Made by a program: the position numbers and the translations under genes
Shown: positions 34,464-43,025 of the stretch, one piece after another
Layout of the letters: each line of letters starts with the position of its first letter
Position numbering within the stretch: the stretch's first letter is position 1
Notes under the pieces: generated by a model
What the model saw: the letters and a program-made list of their open reading frames with translations, nothing else
Told to the model about the DNA's origin: nothing
Databases searched by the model: none
Source: a bacterium 210917-SL.2.15
GTDB taxonomy: Bacteria > Bacillota > Clostridia > Oscillospirales > Oscillospiraceae
Length of the DNA stretch: 64,000 nt
NCBI GenBank assembly: GCA_020555605.1
Contig: JAJCJC010000005.1
Location: forward strand, 1-64,000
Direction: 5' to 3'

Positions 34464-34501
34464 GGAAAAGCCCCTTCTCTTTTGTCGTTTGCCGCCTTCT
34501 G

Positions 34502-35035
34502 TCAGCGGTTCGTCACCGTCATCTGCAGCGCCTCCATCAAATCCAGGGCTTCCTCGTGCAGCTTCGGGTCAAATGAAGCAGTGCACGCGGCGTCCACAAT
34601 AATCTCCGCTTCCGGCGCGGCGGCTTTGGCCATCACCGCATTGCTCAGCACGCACATATGGGACACCAGCCCCACCAACTCAACGGAAGCAAAATCCTCT
34701 TCAGCCAGATAATCCGCCAACTCCAGCGACGGAAACGTGGGTTTCTGAAAACACAGGTCTTCTTCTTTTTGCTGCTTAGCCGTTTCGCCGTACAGTTCCC
34801 AGCCCGGCGCGCCGCAGATACAGTGCTCCACGGGCAGCTTGCGCCCCTCCTGGGTGGCCAGATAATTTTTCCAGTGCGTGTCATAGGTGAACACAACCAC
34901 GTCGCCGGCGTCGTGATAGCGCTTGATTTTGGCCGCAATACGCAGATCCAGATTCTCTGCGCCGGGAAAGCCCAGCGCGCCGTCCACAAAATCCTTTTGG
35001 TAATCCACCACAACTAACAGTCTTTCTCCGTCCAT
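34502..35035 (-). CDS. pncA: Nicotinamidase-type isochorismatase-family hydrolase
   Basis: 177 residues. The catalytic triad of the family is visible: Asp in VVVDYQKDF, Lys in FQKPTFPS, Cys in VSHMCVLSNA. The metal site DTHWKNY is present. Most likely deamidates nicotinamide to nicotinate, given pncB directly downstream. AGGAGGAGG precedes ATG 35035. Confidence 0.88.
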   Translation of the reverse strand: MDGERLLVVVDYQKDFVDGALGFPGAENLDLRIAAKIKRYHDAGDVVVFTYDTHWKNYLATQEGRKLPVEHCICGAPGWELYGETAKQQKEEDLCFQKPTFPSLELADYLAEEDFASVELVGLVSHMCVLSNAVMAKAAAPEAEIIVDAACTASFDPKLHEEALDLMEALQMTVTNR

Positions 35036-35118
35036 AGAACCTCCTCCTGTCCGCTCCGTTTTTTCCTTCCCTGCCCCAGCTCGGCGCAGGTGCGCTCCAC
35101 CAAGGCGGCCAGCGCCTC

Positions 35119-35367
35119 TCAGCCCTCCAGATCCTCGATGCGCCAGCAGGGCTTCGCCCCTTCATAGGGTGCCGCCGGCTCCGGATGCGCAAGCGGATCC
35201 ACATTGTTGGCCGTGGGGTTGATAAACAGCTGATTGCCGCAGACACAGCCGAAATAGACCCCGCCACGGTACAAGCCCCACTCGCCGAACATGCGTTTGG
35301 TCCGGATCTCTCCCGCGCCGCTGAGCTGATCGCAGACATAGTCCACCATTTCTTTGCTGGAAGCCAC
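35119..35367 (-). CDS. TfoX N-terminal-domain protein, shortened by a nonsense codon
   Basis: 82 residues from GTG 35367: VCDQLSGAGEIRTKRMFGEW and YFGCVCGNQLFINPTANNVD are typical of the TfoX/Sxy N-domain. The frame meets TGA at 35119-35121, but the same frame goes on with EALAALVERTCAELGQGRKK, the expected end of the domain. The stop looks like a CGA-to-TGA change. A shortened but perhaps folded protein; its role (regulation or competence-like) is unknown. Confidence 0.7.
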   Translation of the reverse strand: MASSKEMVDYVCDQLSGAGEIRTKRMFGEWGLYRGGVYFGCVCGNQLFINPTANNVDPLAHPEPAAPYEGAKPCWRIEDLEG

Positions 35368-35402
35368 CGTCCCTCACCTTCTTTTTTCCTGTTTTTCACG
35401 CG

Positions 35403-36068
35403 CTATGCGCCGCACAGCGCACAAAATGCGCCAAAGAGCTTTGCCCCATCCGCCGCGCCAAGGCGCGCGCGTTCAAAGGCCTGGCGCTCGGGGTGCCACT
35501 GGACACCCCACAAGGGCAGCGATACATGCGCAATGGCCTCCACCACACCGTCCGGTGCCCACGCCACGGCCCGCAGACCCACGCCCAGACGTCCCACCGC
35601 CTGATGGTGCGCCGAGGTCACCACGGCGCGGCGGCCATAAAGCGCCGCCAGGAAAGCGTCCGGCGCCACTTCTGTTTCATGCAGTTGATCTTTATCCTCA
35701 AGATCCACATGGTGTTCTTTGGTAGGAAGATCCTGGATCAAATCGCCCCCCAGGGCAAAATTCATCAGCTGGCAGCCCCGGCAGATGCCGAGGACCGGCT
35801 TTCGCGCGCAGCAAAAATAGTGCAGGAGCGCCAGCTCCTTCTCGTCCCGATCCCGGTCAATGTTGCGGCAGGCCACATTCTCCTGGCCGTACAGAGCCGG
35901 GTCGCTGTCGTAGCCTCCGGGGAGCAGCAGCCCGGCGCAGCCGGCAGCGGGTGCGAGGGTATCGGATACCACCGGCTCCATGCCGGCAGCAGTCAGTGCT
36001 TTGACATAATTTTCAAGCAGGGCGACAGCGCCGTAGCGGTACAAAAAAATACGCACCGCAGCGCTCAT
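35403..36068 (-). CDS. Class I glutamine amidotransferase-like hydrolase (peptidase C26)
   Basis: 221 residues. Nucleophile elbow GICRGCQLMN, preceding GLLLPGGYDSDP, and the His-Glu pair in VQWHPE. This is the gamma-glutamyl-GABA hydrolase (PuuD)-like family, which splits gamma-glutamyl amides. Its ATG overlaps the DUF308 gene stop. No other putrescine gene is nearby, so the substrate is uncertain. Confidence 0.85.
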   Translation of the reverse strand: MSAAVRIFLYRYGAVALLENYVKALTAAGMEPVVSDTLAPAAGCAGLLLPGGYDSDPALYGQENVACRNIDRDRDEKELALLHYFCCARKPVLGICRGCQLMNFALGGDLIQDLPTKEHHVDLEDKDQLHETEVAPDAFLAALYGRRAVVTSAHHQAVGRLGVGLRAVAWAPDGVVEAIAHVSLPLWGVQWHPERQAFERARLGAADGAKLFGAFCALCGA

Positions 36069-36679
36069 TGCTCTACTGTTCCCTCCCTTTCGATGACTTC
36101 GGCATCCTCTGTCGAAGCCTCCACGCTCTGCTGTATCTTTCGGAAGGTGCGCGTCAGCTGGAACAGGATCAGAAGATCAGAGATCCCGTCATAAATCAGG
36201 GCGATGCCAACCAGCATCAAAAGAGCGTTAATGCTGGCAAAGGGATTCCAGAGGATCAGCGCGCCCAGCGCCAGCGTAACGAGGGCGATCAGGAACGCGG
36301 GCCACCAGTATCGCGCACCGCCGGCGCGCAGATTCAGCGCCCCCTGCAGGTCAATCACACCGTGGGCGATCAGGATCAGGCCCAGAATATACTGCAGAAA
36401 GGCCACAATCAGGTCTGGCGTGGTGAGCAGCCAGACACCCACGACGGCCAGCACCGCGCCCAGAATCAGATCGTATTGAAACACTGCCGCCGCCCCCTTG
36501 GCGCGCGCAAAGTGGGACACCACATACACGCCGCCGGTCACCAGAAGGGCCGCTCCCAGCAGGCGGCAGATCCAAATGCGGCTCAGCTCCGGCCAGAACA
36601 CCAGAAAAACGCCCAGAGCAATGAAGCAAAGGGCAGACAGGGTACAGCTGCCCCTGCGGTTGTTGAGAAATCCTTTCAT
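36065..36679 (-). CDS. DUF308 (HdeD-like) membrane protein
   Basis: 204 residues, six membrane segments built from repeats of the HdeD type (ALGVFLVFWPELSRIW and LALGALILWNPFASINAL), with a charged C-terminus. HdeD is linked to acid resistance in E. coli; here the role is unknown. ATG 36679 follows GAGGTGAAATC. First gene of a two-gene unit with the C26 hydrolase. Confidence 0.85.
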   Translation of the reverse strand: MKGFLNNRRGSCTLSALCFIALGVFLVFWPELSRIWICRLLGAALLVTGGVYVVSHFARAKGAAAVFQYDLILGAVLAVVGVWLLTTPDLIVAFLQYILGLILIAHGVIDLQGALNLRAGGARYWWPAFLIALVTLALGALILWNPFASINALLMLVGIALIYDGISDLLILFQLTRTFRKIQQSVEASTEDAEVIEREGTVEQ

Positions 36680-36869
36680 GATTTCACCTCGTTCATAAAA
36701 TTCGATCGTTACCACGAGCAACTCCCTGCCGCCCGCTGCCCAAAATGGAGACGGGCATCTCCTGCACAGGCTGCGCCGGAACGATACTATTGTACCATAT
36801 TCGCTCCGGCAGAACAAGATGCGCCTCCGGCCGCTGTCCCAACCCACCCCGCAGCCGCCAAACCACACA

Positions 36870-36897
36870 TTGCATTTTGAGCAAAACGCGGTATAAT
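36870..36897 (+). promoter_or_regulatory. Promoter of the Rex-family gene
   Basis: TTGCAT (36870-36875), 16 bp, TATAAT (36892-36897), about 60 bp before the start codon. No canonical Rex operator TTGTTAA-TTAACAA is seen in the gap 36680-36957. Confidence 0.6.
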
Positions 36898-36957
36898 AAT
36901 GGTAAGCTATTCTCACAACAAGGCTTTTGAAAAACAGATTGGGAAGGATGGGTTATT

Positions 36958-37593
36958 ATGAACGAGGCAAGATCGTTACAGGCAGTGATAAACTGCGCAG
37001 CATATCTGCGCTGTCTGAAGGCGCTGCAGACAAGAGGGGTCACCGAGGTCACCGCAGCAGAACTGGCCAAAGCCGCCCAGGAAGAGCTGCAGACAGTTCG
37101 CGAGGATCTGCAGGACATTATCGGTAGTGATGAGCCATATCAGGTTGCCATGCTCTCCACCTGCATCCGGCACTATCTGGGGTATGACGACGTGTGCACC
37201 GCAGTGCTGGTGGGCGTGGGCAACATGGGTTCTGCCATCCTGTCCTACCGTGGCTTTGAGGACTACGGCATCGATATTGTAGCCGCCTTTGACCGCGACA
37301 ACGCGGTGATCGGCACCGATGTGGCCGGCAAAAGGATCCAGGATATCGCCCAGCTCCCCACCGTCTGCCGGCAGGCAGAGGTGCTCATCGGCATTCTGGC
37401 CGTTCCGGCCCATGAGGCCCAGGGCGTGTGCGAAACGATGCTGCAAAGCGGCATCCAGGCCATTTGGAACTTCGCCCCAGTGGAGTTGCGTGTACCCGAG
37501 GGCGTTTTAGTGCAGAATGAAAACATCGCTGATTCCCTGCTGACCTTCTCCGGCCGTGTGGAGCAGACACTGAAACGGCGGAGACAGAATTAA
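36958..37593 (+). CDS. rex: Rex-family redox-sensing repressor
   Basis: 211 residues. The Rossmann motif VLVGVGNMGSAIL binds NAD(H), followed by YGIDIVAAFDRDN, then IWNFAPVELRVPEGVLVQNE NIA, all characteristic. The N-terminal winged helix is divergent: the QIRxDL and GxxGxGY elements of typical Rex are reduced to TVREDLQDIIG and GSDEPYQV. It may read the NADH/NAD ratio but bind an altered operator. A second, canonical Rex elsewhere in the genome is possible. Confidence 0.8.
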   Translation: MNEARSLQAVINCAAYLRCLKALQTRGVTEVTAAELAKAAQEELQTVREDLQDIIGSDEPYQVAMLSTCIRHYLGYDDVCTAVLVGVGNMGSAILSYRGFEDYGIDIVAAFDRDNAVIGTDVAGKRIQDIAQLPTVCRQAEVLIGILAVPAHEAQGVCETMLQSGIQAIWNFAPVELRVPEGVLVQNENIADSLLTFSGRVEQTLKRRRQN

Positions 37594-37669
37594 AAACAAC
37601 CAGCGGAAAAAACGCACCTGAGGTCAGTGCTGTTCTATTCCAAACGAAAAGCGAATATACTTTTGACTA

Positions 37670-37717
37670 GGGGAACGGGGACTGGACGGATATTCCAGTC
37701 CCCCGTCCCCGCTTTTT
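37670..37717 (+). terminator. Terminator after the Rex gene
   Basis: A long GC-rich stem (GGGGACTGGA with TCCAGTCCCC, extended by further G-C pairs) followed by GCTTTTT. Confidence 0.8.
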
Positions 37718-37847
37718 ATGTTTTACAGGAAACAGACCTGCATGATATAATTTTGACGCTTTTCCCCAAAATTTGTAATAGCATTGTAATAGATTTTGGT
37801 CATATTTTATGCTATAATGAGAAGGCAATCAAAAAAGGAGATGCACA

Positions 37848-38294
37848 ATGAATCTTTTCAGTATTATCTGGCTGGGGCTGGTTGTCGTTCTGGGCTTTCT
37901 GGAAGTCGTCACCGTCACATTGACGTCCATCTGGTTCGCGGTGGGCGCGCTGGCCGCCATGGCTGTGGCGCTGTTCGGCGGAGCGCTTTGGGTGCAGATT
38001 CTGGTGTTCGCCGCCGTCAGCCTGATCTGTGTTCTGGCCCTGCGGCCCCTGGCACAAACACGGTTGGGCGGTGCAAGAAAGATTGCCACCAACGCCGACC
38101 GTATCATTGGCCAGGAAGCAGTGGTCAAAGAATCTATCGACAATGTGGCCGGCACCGGTGCCGTATCCATCGGCGGCACGGTCTGGACTGCCCGCAGCGA
38201 CAGCACAGAAATGATCCCCGCCGGCAGCGTGGTTCGGGTGCTGCGCATCGAAGGCGTCAAGGTGTTTGTCGCCCCTGTTTCCGTAGTATCGTAA
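37848..38294 (+). CDS. NfeD-family membrane protein
   Basis: 148 residues: hydrophobic helices in the first 70 residues, then an OB-fold domain (GQEAVVKESIDNVAGTGAVS). NfeD proteins partner SPFH proteins in membrane microdomains. It heads a four-gene unit with a second OB-fold membrane protein, a flotillin and a stomatin. AAAGGAG precedes ATG 37848. Confidence 0.82.
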   Translation: MNLFSIIWLGLVVVLGFLEVVTVTLTSIWFAVGALAAMAVALFGGALWVQILVFAAVSLICVLALRPLAQTRLGGARKIATNADRIIGQEAVVKESIDNVAGTGAVSIGGTVWTARSDSTEMIPAGSVVRVLRIEGVKVFVAPVSVVS

Positions 38295-38340
38295 CCATTT
38301 CGCCATACATCTCCCAGATGAAAGGACGGTGCCTGCATCC

Positions 38341-38886
38341 ATGCTTAATACAATTTATACCATTCTGATTGCGGTCGGCATTGTTCTTCCGCTGCTCAGC
38401 CTGCTCTTTGGCGGCGTGGACGCATTGCTCGGCGGCGTGGATCTGGATCTGGACGGCGACGGAGATGCCGGTTTTCTCTCTTTTAATTTCAACGCCCTGC
38501 TTTTCTCCCTGGTGGTGGTGGGCTGCATCGGCAAGCTGTGTCTGACCGGCTTCCACCTGTGGCCAGTGAGTCTGATCGCAGGACTGGCCTGCGGGGCGGC
38601 AGCCTATATCCTGATCTGCAAATTTCTGATTGTGCCGCTCAAGCGCAACAACGCCAAGGCCATGCGGGCCGAAGACGCCCTGTTTCAGCATGTGAATGTA
38701 ATCGAAACCATTCCCGAAGGCGGCACCGGCCAGGTGGAGCTGACCGACGCAGCAGGCAGCCGGATCACCTATCTCGCCAAATACCAGTTTGCGGACTTCG
38801 AACCCCGCGGTCCCATTAAGGCGGGTACCATAGTCAAAGTTTTGGATACCGAAAACAATCTGCTCGTTGTCGGCAGATTATTTTAA
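38341..38886 (+). CDS. YqiJ/NfeD-like membrane protein
   Basis: 181 residues, with membrane helices at about 3-25, 50-66 and 68-90 and a C-terminal OB-like domain ending GTIVKVLDTENNLLVVGRLF. A short acidic loop (DLDLDGDGDAG) lies between the first two helices. It resembles YqiJ, the partner of flotillin YqiK. A GTG at 38329 in frame is an alternative start. It sits between the nfeD and flotillin genes. Confidence 0.7.
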   Translation: MLNTIYTILIAVGIVLPLLSLLFGGVDALLGGVDLDLDGDGDAGFLSFNFNALLFSLVVVGCIGKLCLTGFHLWPVSLIAGLACGAAAYILICKFLIVPLKRNNAKAMRAEDALFQHVNVIETIPEGGTGQVELTDAAGSRITYLAKYQFADFEPRGPIKAGTIVKVLDTENNLLVVGRLF

Positions 38887-38940
38887 CCCGTCCCCCTACA
38901 CACCAACCATACCATATCAGAATTAGAAAAGGAGAACAAT

Positions 38941-40569
38941 ATGATCGAATTGTTGAACGGTCCCGTTATCAAAACGCTTCTCATTCTCATCGTCGCCCTG
39001 ATTGTGATTGTCTTCGTCGTGCTGAAAACCTGGAAAAAGGTTCCTAACGACCACGCAGCGGTAATCGTCGGCCTGGGCAAGCCCAAAGTCGTCACCGGCG
39101 GCGGCGTATTCCTGATCCCCCTGCTCCAGCGTATGGACGTGATCACGCTGGAAACGCTGTCCTTGGATGTGAATATTCAAAACGTGAAAACCTCCCTGGG
39201 TGTGCCCATCAATGCCGACGGCTATGTGATTCTGAAAGTAAAGGCCGACGAAACCAATATTCTCACCGCCATGCAGATGTTTTACTGCAACGATGAGAAC
39301 CGCACCAAAAACAAGATCGTCGAACAGGTGCAGAGCCTGTGCGAAGGCAAGCTGCGCGAGATCGTTTCCACCATGACCGTGGAGGAGATTTACGACGACC
39401 GCGAGAAATTCAGCGCCAGCGTCACCGAAATCGCCAGCAAAGCCCTGAGTGAAATCGGCTTGGAGCTGAAATCCTTCACTATCAACGACATCACCGACAA
39501 CGACGACTACATCGTCTCCTTGGGCCGCGCCCAGATTGCCAAAGTCAAAGCCGAGGCCAGTATTGCCGAGGCGGAAGCCAACAAGACGCAGCAGATCCAG
39601 ACCGCCGAAGCCCGCAAGCTGGGCGAACAGGCCCGTCTGGCCGCCGAAACCGCCATCGCCGAGTCGGAAAAGGACAAAGAGCTGAAGCTCCAGGCCTTCC
39701 GCAAAGAGCAGGAAACCAAGCGCGCCGAATCCGACGCAGCCTATCAGATTCAGGAGAACATCACCTCCAAGGATGTCACCTCCACCGAGATGGACGCCAG
39801 CGTGCTGCGGGAGCAGCGCGCCAAGGAGGTGACCGAGGCCCAGATCCAGGTGCAGATCGCTGCCGAGCAGAAGAACATCGAGTTGGCCCAGAAGCGTGCC
39901 GAGCGCAAGGCCGCTGAGCTGCAGGAAACCGTGGTCAAGCCCGCCGAAGCCGCCCAGCGTGAAACTGAACTGCGGGCTGAGGCCGCAAAGATCCAGGCCA
40001 TCAAGGAAGCCCAGGCCGAAGCCGAGGCTAAAAAACTGGATGCCGAAGCCGAAGCGGCCATGATCTCCCAGCGCGGCCAGGCTGAAGCCGAAGCTATTGC
40101 CGCCCGCGGCCAGGCTGAGGCCGAAGCTATCCGCGCCAAGGGCCTTGCCGAGGCTGAAGCATTGGAAAAGAAGGCCGAAGCCCTGGCAAAGATGAACGAA
40201 GCTGGTAAGCTGCAGATGGTAATGGATATTCTGCCCGCTTTCGCTCAGGCCGTGGCCGAACCCATGAGCAAGATCGGCAACGTGACCGTTATCGGCGGCG
40301 GCGAAGGCGGCAGCGGTGTGGACGCCATGACCCGCTCCGCCGTCAGCTCTCTGAAAGCCGTCACCGAAGCCGTAAAGGACACAGTGGGCTTTGACCTGAC
40401 GAAGGTAATGGAGGCCCAGACCATCGACGCCAAGACCCGCCGTGACGTAACGCTCAACGGCGGCGGCGCCATCGACGTGCAGCTGAATCAAACCGGCACG
40501 CCCGCGCCTGTTCCGCCCGCACCTCCGGCCGCCCCGGAACCCCCGGCCGCTCCTGCAGCCGATCAATAA
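38941..40569 (+). CDS. floT: Flotillin-family SPFH protein
   Basis: 542 residues. N-terminal membrane hairpin, an SPFH domain (about 50-200: PNDHAAVIVGLGKPKVVTGG), then a very long Ala/Glu-rich coiled coil (about 200-430) with the flotillin repeats RGQAEAEAIAARGQAEAEAI, and a Pro/Ala-rich tail. Flotillins scaffold membrane microdomains. AGGAG before ATG 38941. The Pro/Ala tail is longer than in the B. subtilis protein. Confidence 0.9.
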   Translation: MIELLNGPVIKTLLILIVALIVIVFVVLKTWKKVPNDHAAVIVGLGKPKVVTGGGVFLIPLLQRMDVITLETLSLDVNIQNVKTSLGVPINADGYVILKVKADETNILTAMQMFYCNDENRTKNKIVEQVQSLCEGKLREIVSTMTVEEIYDDREKFSASVTEIASKALSEIGLELKSFTINDITDNDDYIVSLGRAQIAKVKAEASIAEAEANKTQQIQTAEARKLGEQARLAAETAIAESEKDKELKLQAFRKEQETKRAESDAAYQIQENITSKDVTSTEMDASVLREQRAKEVTEAQIQVQIAAEQKNIELAQKRAERKAAELQETVVKPAEAAQRETELRAEAAKIQAIKEAQAEAEAKKLDAEAEAAMISQRGQAEAEAIAARGQAEAEAIRAKGLAEAEALEKKAEALAKMNEAGKLQMVMDILPAFAQAVAEPMSKIGNVTVIGGGEGGSGVDAMTRSAVSSLKAVTEAVKDTVGFDLTKVMEAQTIDAKTRRDVTLNGGGAIDVQLNQTGTPAPVPPAPPAAPEPPAAPAADQ

Positions 40570-40619
40570 ACGCCCCGGCATATTGAGAGATTATCGGAAA
40601 TTCGAGGAGGATCTTGCCC

Positions 40620-41531
40620 ATGCCACCCATTGGAGTTATTCTTTTGATCATTCTGATCATTGTGGTTCTGGTCGTTCTGGTGCTGAACGTCAAAATCGTG
40701 CAGCAGTCCAAAGCCTATGTCATCGAGCGTCTGGGCGCCTACAGCGCCACTTGGACGGTGGGGCTCCACTTCAAAATTCCTGTCATCGAGCGGGTGGCCA
40801 AGGTGGTGTCCCTGAAAGAGCAGGTGGTGGATTTCCCGCCCCAGCCCGTCATCACCAAGGACAACGTGACCATGCAGATCGACACGGTGCTCTATTTCCA
40901 GATCACCGATCCCAAACTGTATTCCTACGGGGTGGAATACCCCATGAGCGCCATTGAAAACCTGTCCGTCACCACCATGCGCAACATCATCGGCGATATG
41001 GATCTGGAGCAGACGCTGACCAGCCGCGACAACATCAATTCCCAGATGCGCCTGTTGCTGGACGAAGCCACTGACCCTTGGGGCATCAAGGTCAACCGCG
41101 TGGAGGTCAAAAACATCCAACCGCCCCCGGACATCCAGAGCGCCATGGAAAAGCAGATGAAAGCCGAGCGTGAAAAGCGCGAGGCCGTGCTGCGGGCCGA
41201 GGGCCAGAAGCAAAGCCAGATTCTGGTGGCCGAAGGTGAAAAGGAAGCGCTGATCCTGCAGGCAGACGCAGCAAAGCAGGCCGCCATTTTGAAGGCCCAG
41301 GGCGAAGCCGAAGCCATCCGCCAGGTGCAGCAGGCCACCGCAGACGCGCTGAAGATGCTCAATGAGGCCAACCCCAACGAGCAGGTTGTGAAGATCAAGG
41401 CCTTGGAGGCATTCGAAGCCGCCGCCGACGGAAAGGCCACGAAGATTATCATCCCCAGCGAACTCCAGGGACTGGCCGGTTTGGTTGCCTCGGCCAAAAC
41501 TGTGTGGGACAGCCAGGAGCCGAAAGAATAA
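40620..41531 (+). CDS. Stomatin/prohibitin-family SPFH protein
   Basis: About 303 residues. One N-terminal helix, then a Band-7 domain (VIERLGAYSATWTVGLHFKI, DNVTMQIDTVLYFQITDPKL) and a C-terminal coiled coil. It is related to QmcA/HflK and slipin. ATG 40620 has GAGGAGG nine bases upstream; TTG 40614 is too close. It ends the NfeD-flotillin unit. A terminator follows. Confidence 0.88.
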   Translation: MPPIGVILLIILIIVVLVVLVLNVKIVQQSKAYVIERLGAYSATWTVGLHFKIPVIERVAKVVSLKEQVVDFPPQPVITKDNVTMQIDTVLYFQITDPKLYSYGVEYPMSAIENLSVTTMRNIIGDMDLEQTLTSRDNINSQMRLLLDEATDPWGIKVNRVEVKNIQPPPDIQSAMEKQMKAEREKREAVLRAEGQKQSQILVAEGEKEALILQADAAKQAAILKAQGEAEAIRQVQQATADALKMLNEANPNEQVVKIKALEAFEAAADGKATKIIIPSELQGLAGLVASAKTVWDSQEPKE

Positions 41532-41552
41532 CCGTACGACTTGATGCCATAC

Positions 41553-41590
41553 AAAAATGCAGGCATCCCTTTTGGGATGCCTGCATTTTT
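41553..41590. terminator. Bidirectional terminator
   Basis: A perfect 17-bp stem (41553-41569 with 41574-41590) and TTTT loop, shared by the convergent stomatin and HxlR genes. Confidence 0.9.
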
Positions 41591-41940
41591 CAAACTTCGC
41601 CCCAGGGCGTCTTGTCCTTTTCTGTAAGGTAATCGCTGCCCCAATCGCACAGGGCGTCCAGAATCGGCGCCAGACTGCGTCCAAACGCCGTCAGGGTATA
41701 TTCGGTGCGGGGCGGCACCACGGGATACACCGTGCGGTGAACCAGTCCGTCGGCCTCCAGTTCCCGCAGCTGCTGGGTCAGCATTTTATCCGTCGCCCGG
41801 GGCAAAGCGCGGTGCAATGCACTGTAGCGCAACGCTCCCTGCATCAGGTGCCACAAGATCACCGCCTTATATTTTCCACCGATCAGGCGGATCGTCGCCT
41901 CCACCGGGCAGGTATATTCCTCCTCACAACGTCTGGCCAT
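41590..41940 (-). CDS. HxlR-family transcriptional regulator
   Basis: 116 residues. CPVEATIRLIGGKYKAVILW and LRYSALHRALPRATDKMLTQ, then QLRELEADGLVHRTVYPVVP PRTEY, are the HxlR hallmark; the lone Cys is at the usual N-terminal sensing position. ATG 41940 after AGGGAAAGGG. Divergent from a nitroreductase gene, the common pairing in which an electrophile or quinone-type stress induces the reductase. Confidence 0.9.
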   Translation of the reverse strand: MARRCEEEYTCPVEATIRLIGGKYKAVILWHLMQGALRYSALHRALPRATDKMLTQQLRELEADGLVHRTVYPVVPPRTEYTLTAFGRSLAPILDALCDWGSDYLTEKDKTPWGEV

Positions 41941-41960
41941 TCCCTTTCCCTCACTTTCTA

Positions 41961-42019
41961 TTTGGGTAGTATCTACCAAAAAAGTACATTCTTGTTCTTT
42001 TCGCCATGCCTGATATAAT
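41961..42019. promoter_or_regulatory. HxlR operator candidate and extended -10 for the nitroreductase gene
   Basis: TTTGGGTAGTATCTACCAAA (41961-41980) is a near-perfect dyad next to the hxlR start. TGATATAAT at 42011-42019 is an extended -10 for the divergent gene. The placement fits control of both genes by one regulator. Confidence 0.6.
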
Positions 42020-42067
42020 AATAACAAAGGTTGACCTGAATCTCAAGTTATGAAAGGACGGATTACT

Positions 42068-42580
42068 ATGGAATTTCTGGATTTGGCCAAACGGCGCGCG
42101 TCGGTGCGCGCCTATCAAAAACGGAGCGTGGAGCGGGACGTGCTTGAACAGGTTCTGGAAGCCGGACGCGTCGCGCCTACGGCCTGCAACCGCCAGCCGG
42201 TGCACCTGCTGGTGGCCCACACCCCGGAGTCTATGGCCAAAGTGTGCAGCGCCGCCAATCTGCACGGCGCCACAGCGGCCATCGTGGTGTGCGCCGCGCG
42301 CGATCAAGCCTGGGTGCGCTCGTACGACGGCTTCAACGCCGCCGACACCGACGCGGCCATCATCACCGACCACATGATGCTGCAGGCGGAGGCCCTGGGC
42401 CTCGGCTCTGTGTGGATCTGCTATTTCGACCCGGATCGGCTGCGTCGGGAATTGCAGATTCCCGACGGACTGGAGCCGGTGAATATCCTGGCCCTGGGCT
42501 ATTCGGCACAGGAAGCTGCCAGCCCGGAGCGCCACAAAAATCTCCGCATCCCGATGGAACAGCTGGCCGAATTTATCTGA
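42068..42580 (+). CDS. Nitroreductase-family flavoprotein
   Basis: 170 residues. FMN-binding features: KRRASVRAYQKRSVERDVLE, APTACNRQPVHLLV and the end ALGYSAQEAASPERHKNLRI. It reduces quinones, nitro compounds or flavins with NAD(P)H. ATG 42068 with AAAGGA upstream was chosen over an ATG at 42050. Regulated by the divergent HxlR protein. Confidence 0.87.
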   Translation: MEFLDLAKRRASVRAYQKRSVERDVLEQVLEAGRVAPTACNRQPVHLLVAHTPESMAKVCSAANLHGATAAIVVCAARDQAWVRSYDGFNAADTDAAIITDHMMLQAEALGLGSVWICYFDPDRLRRELQIPDGLEPVNILALGYSAQEAASPERHKNLRIPMEQLAEFI

Positions 42581-42619
42581 GCGCCGCACAGAGCACAAAA
42601 CAGCGAAGGAGTGAGTCGT

Positions 42620-42946
42620 GTGGAAACAATAATCCAGGAAACCGTGACGCGGGAATACCACATGATGGTTCGCGTCAACAACATCGGCGGTCCGGCAAGC
42701 TGCCAAAGCCAGCAGGATGCCTTTTCCCTTATGCGCACCAGTAAGGACACGCCGGAGCAAACCTCCATGGAAGCCTACGACCGGGGCGAGCTGCGCACCT
42801 ATTCCCGTCGCACTCTGGATCTGTACCGCGATTTTCTTCATGCCTGCCGCGCCCAGGGACGGAACCTGGCCATGGAAGTGCGCGCGCATCAGCTCCGTGC
42901 CCGAGGTTTTGCGTCCCTGGATGCCGCAGAGGCAGCGCCAGCCTGA
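42620..42946 (+). CDS. DUF4125-like protein, short form
   Basis: About 108 residues. MMVRVNNIGGPASCQSQQDA FSLMR and LDLYRDFLHACRAQGRNLAM match the N-terminal part of DUF4125, which is normally about twice as long. GTG 42620 has GAAGGAG nine bases before; GTG 42611 in the same frame is too near it. Function unknown. It follows the nitroreductase gene by 39 bp. Confidence 0.65.
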   Translation: METIIQETVTREYHMMVRVNNIGGPASCQSQQDAFSLMRTSKDTPEQTSMEAYDRGELRTYSRRTLDLYRDFLHACRAQGRNLAMEVRAHQLRARGFASLDAAEAAPA

Positions 42947-42973
42947 TCAAACCCATTCCGGAACAGAAAAAAG

Positions 42974-43011
42974 CGCCTGTGCGCTGCAGAAAGTTCTGCA
43001 GTACACAGGCG
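42974..43011. terminator. Terminator between convergent genes
   Basis: CGCCTGTG with CACAGGCG, enclosing CTGCAGAA with TTCTGCAG, then GTTTCCC. Confidence 0.75.
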
Positions 43012-43025
43012 TTTCCCTGTTCTGT

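Noticed and set aside
38923-40581. A 552-codon open frame antisense to the flotillin gene
   Set aside because: Its Gly/Leu/Phe-rich repetitive composition mirrors the Ala/Glu coiled coil on the other strand; no start signals.
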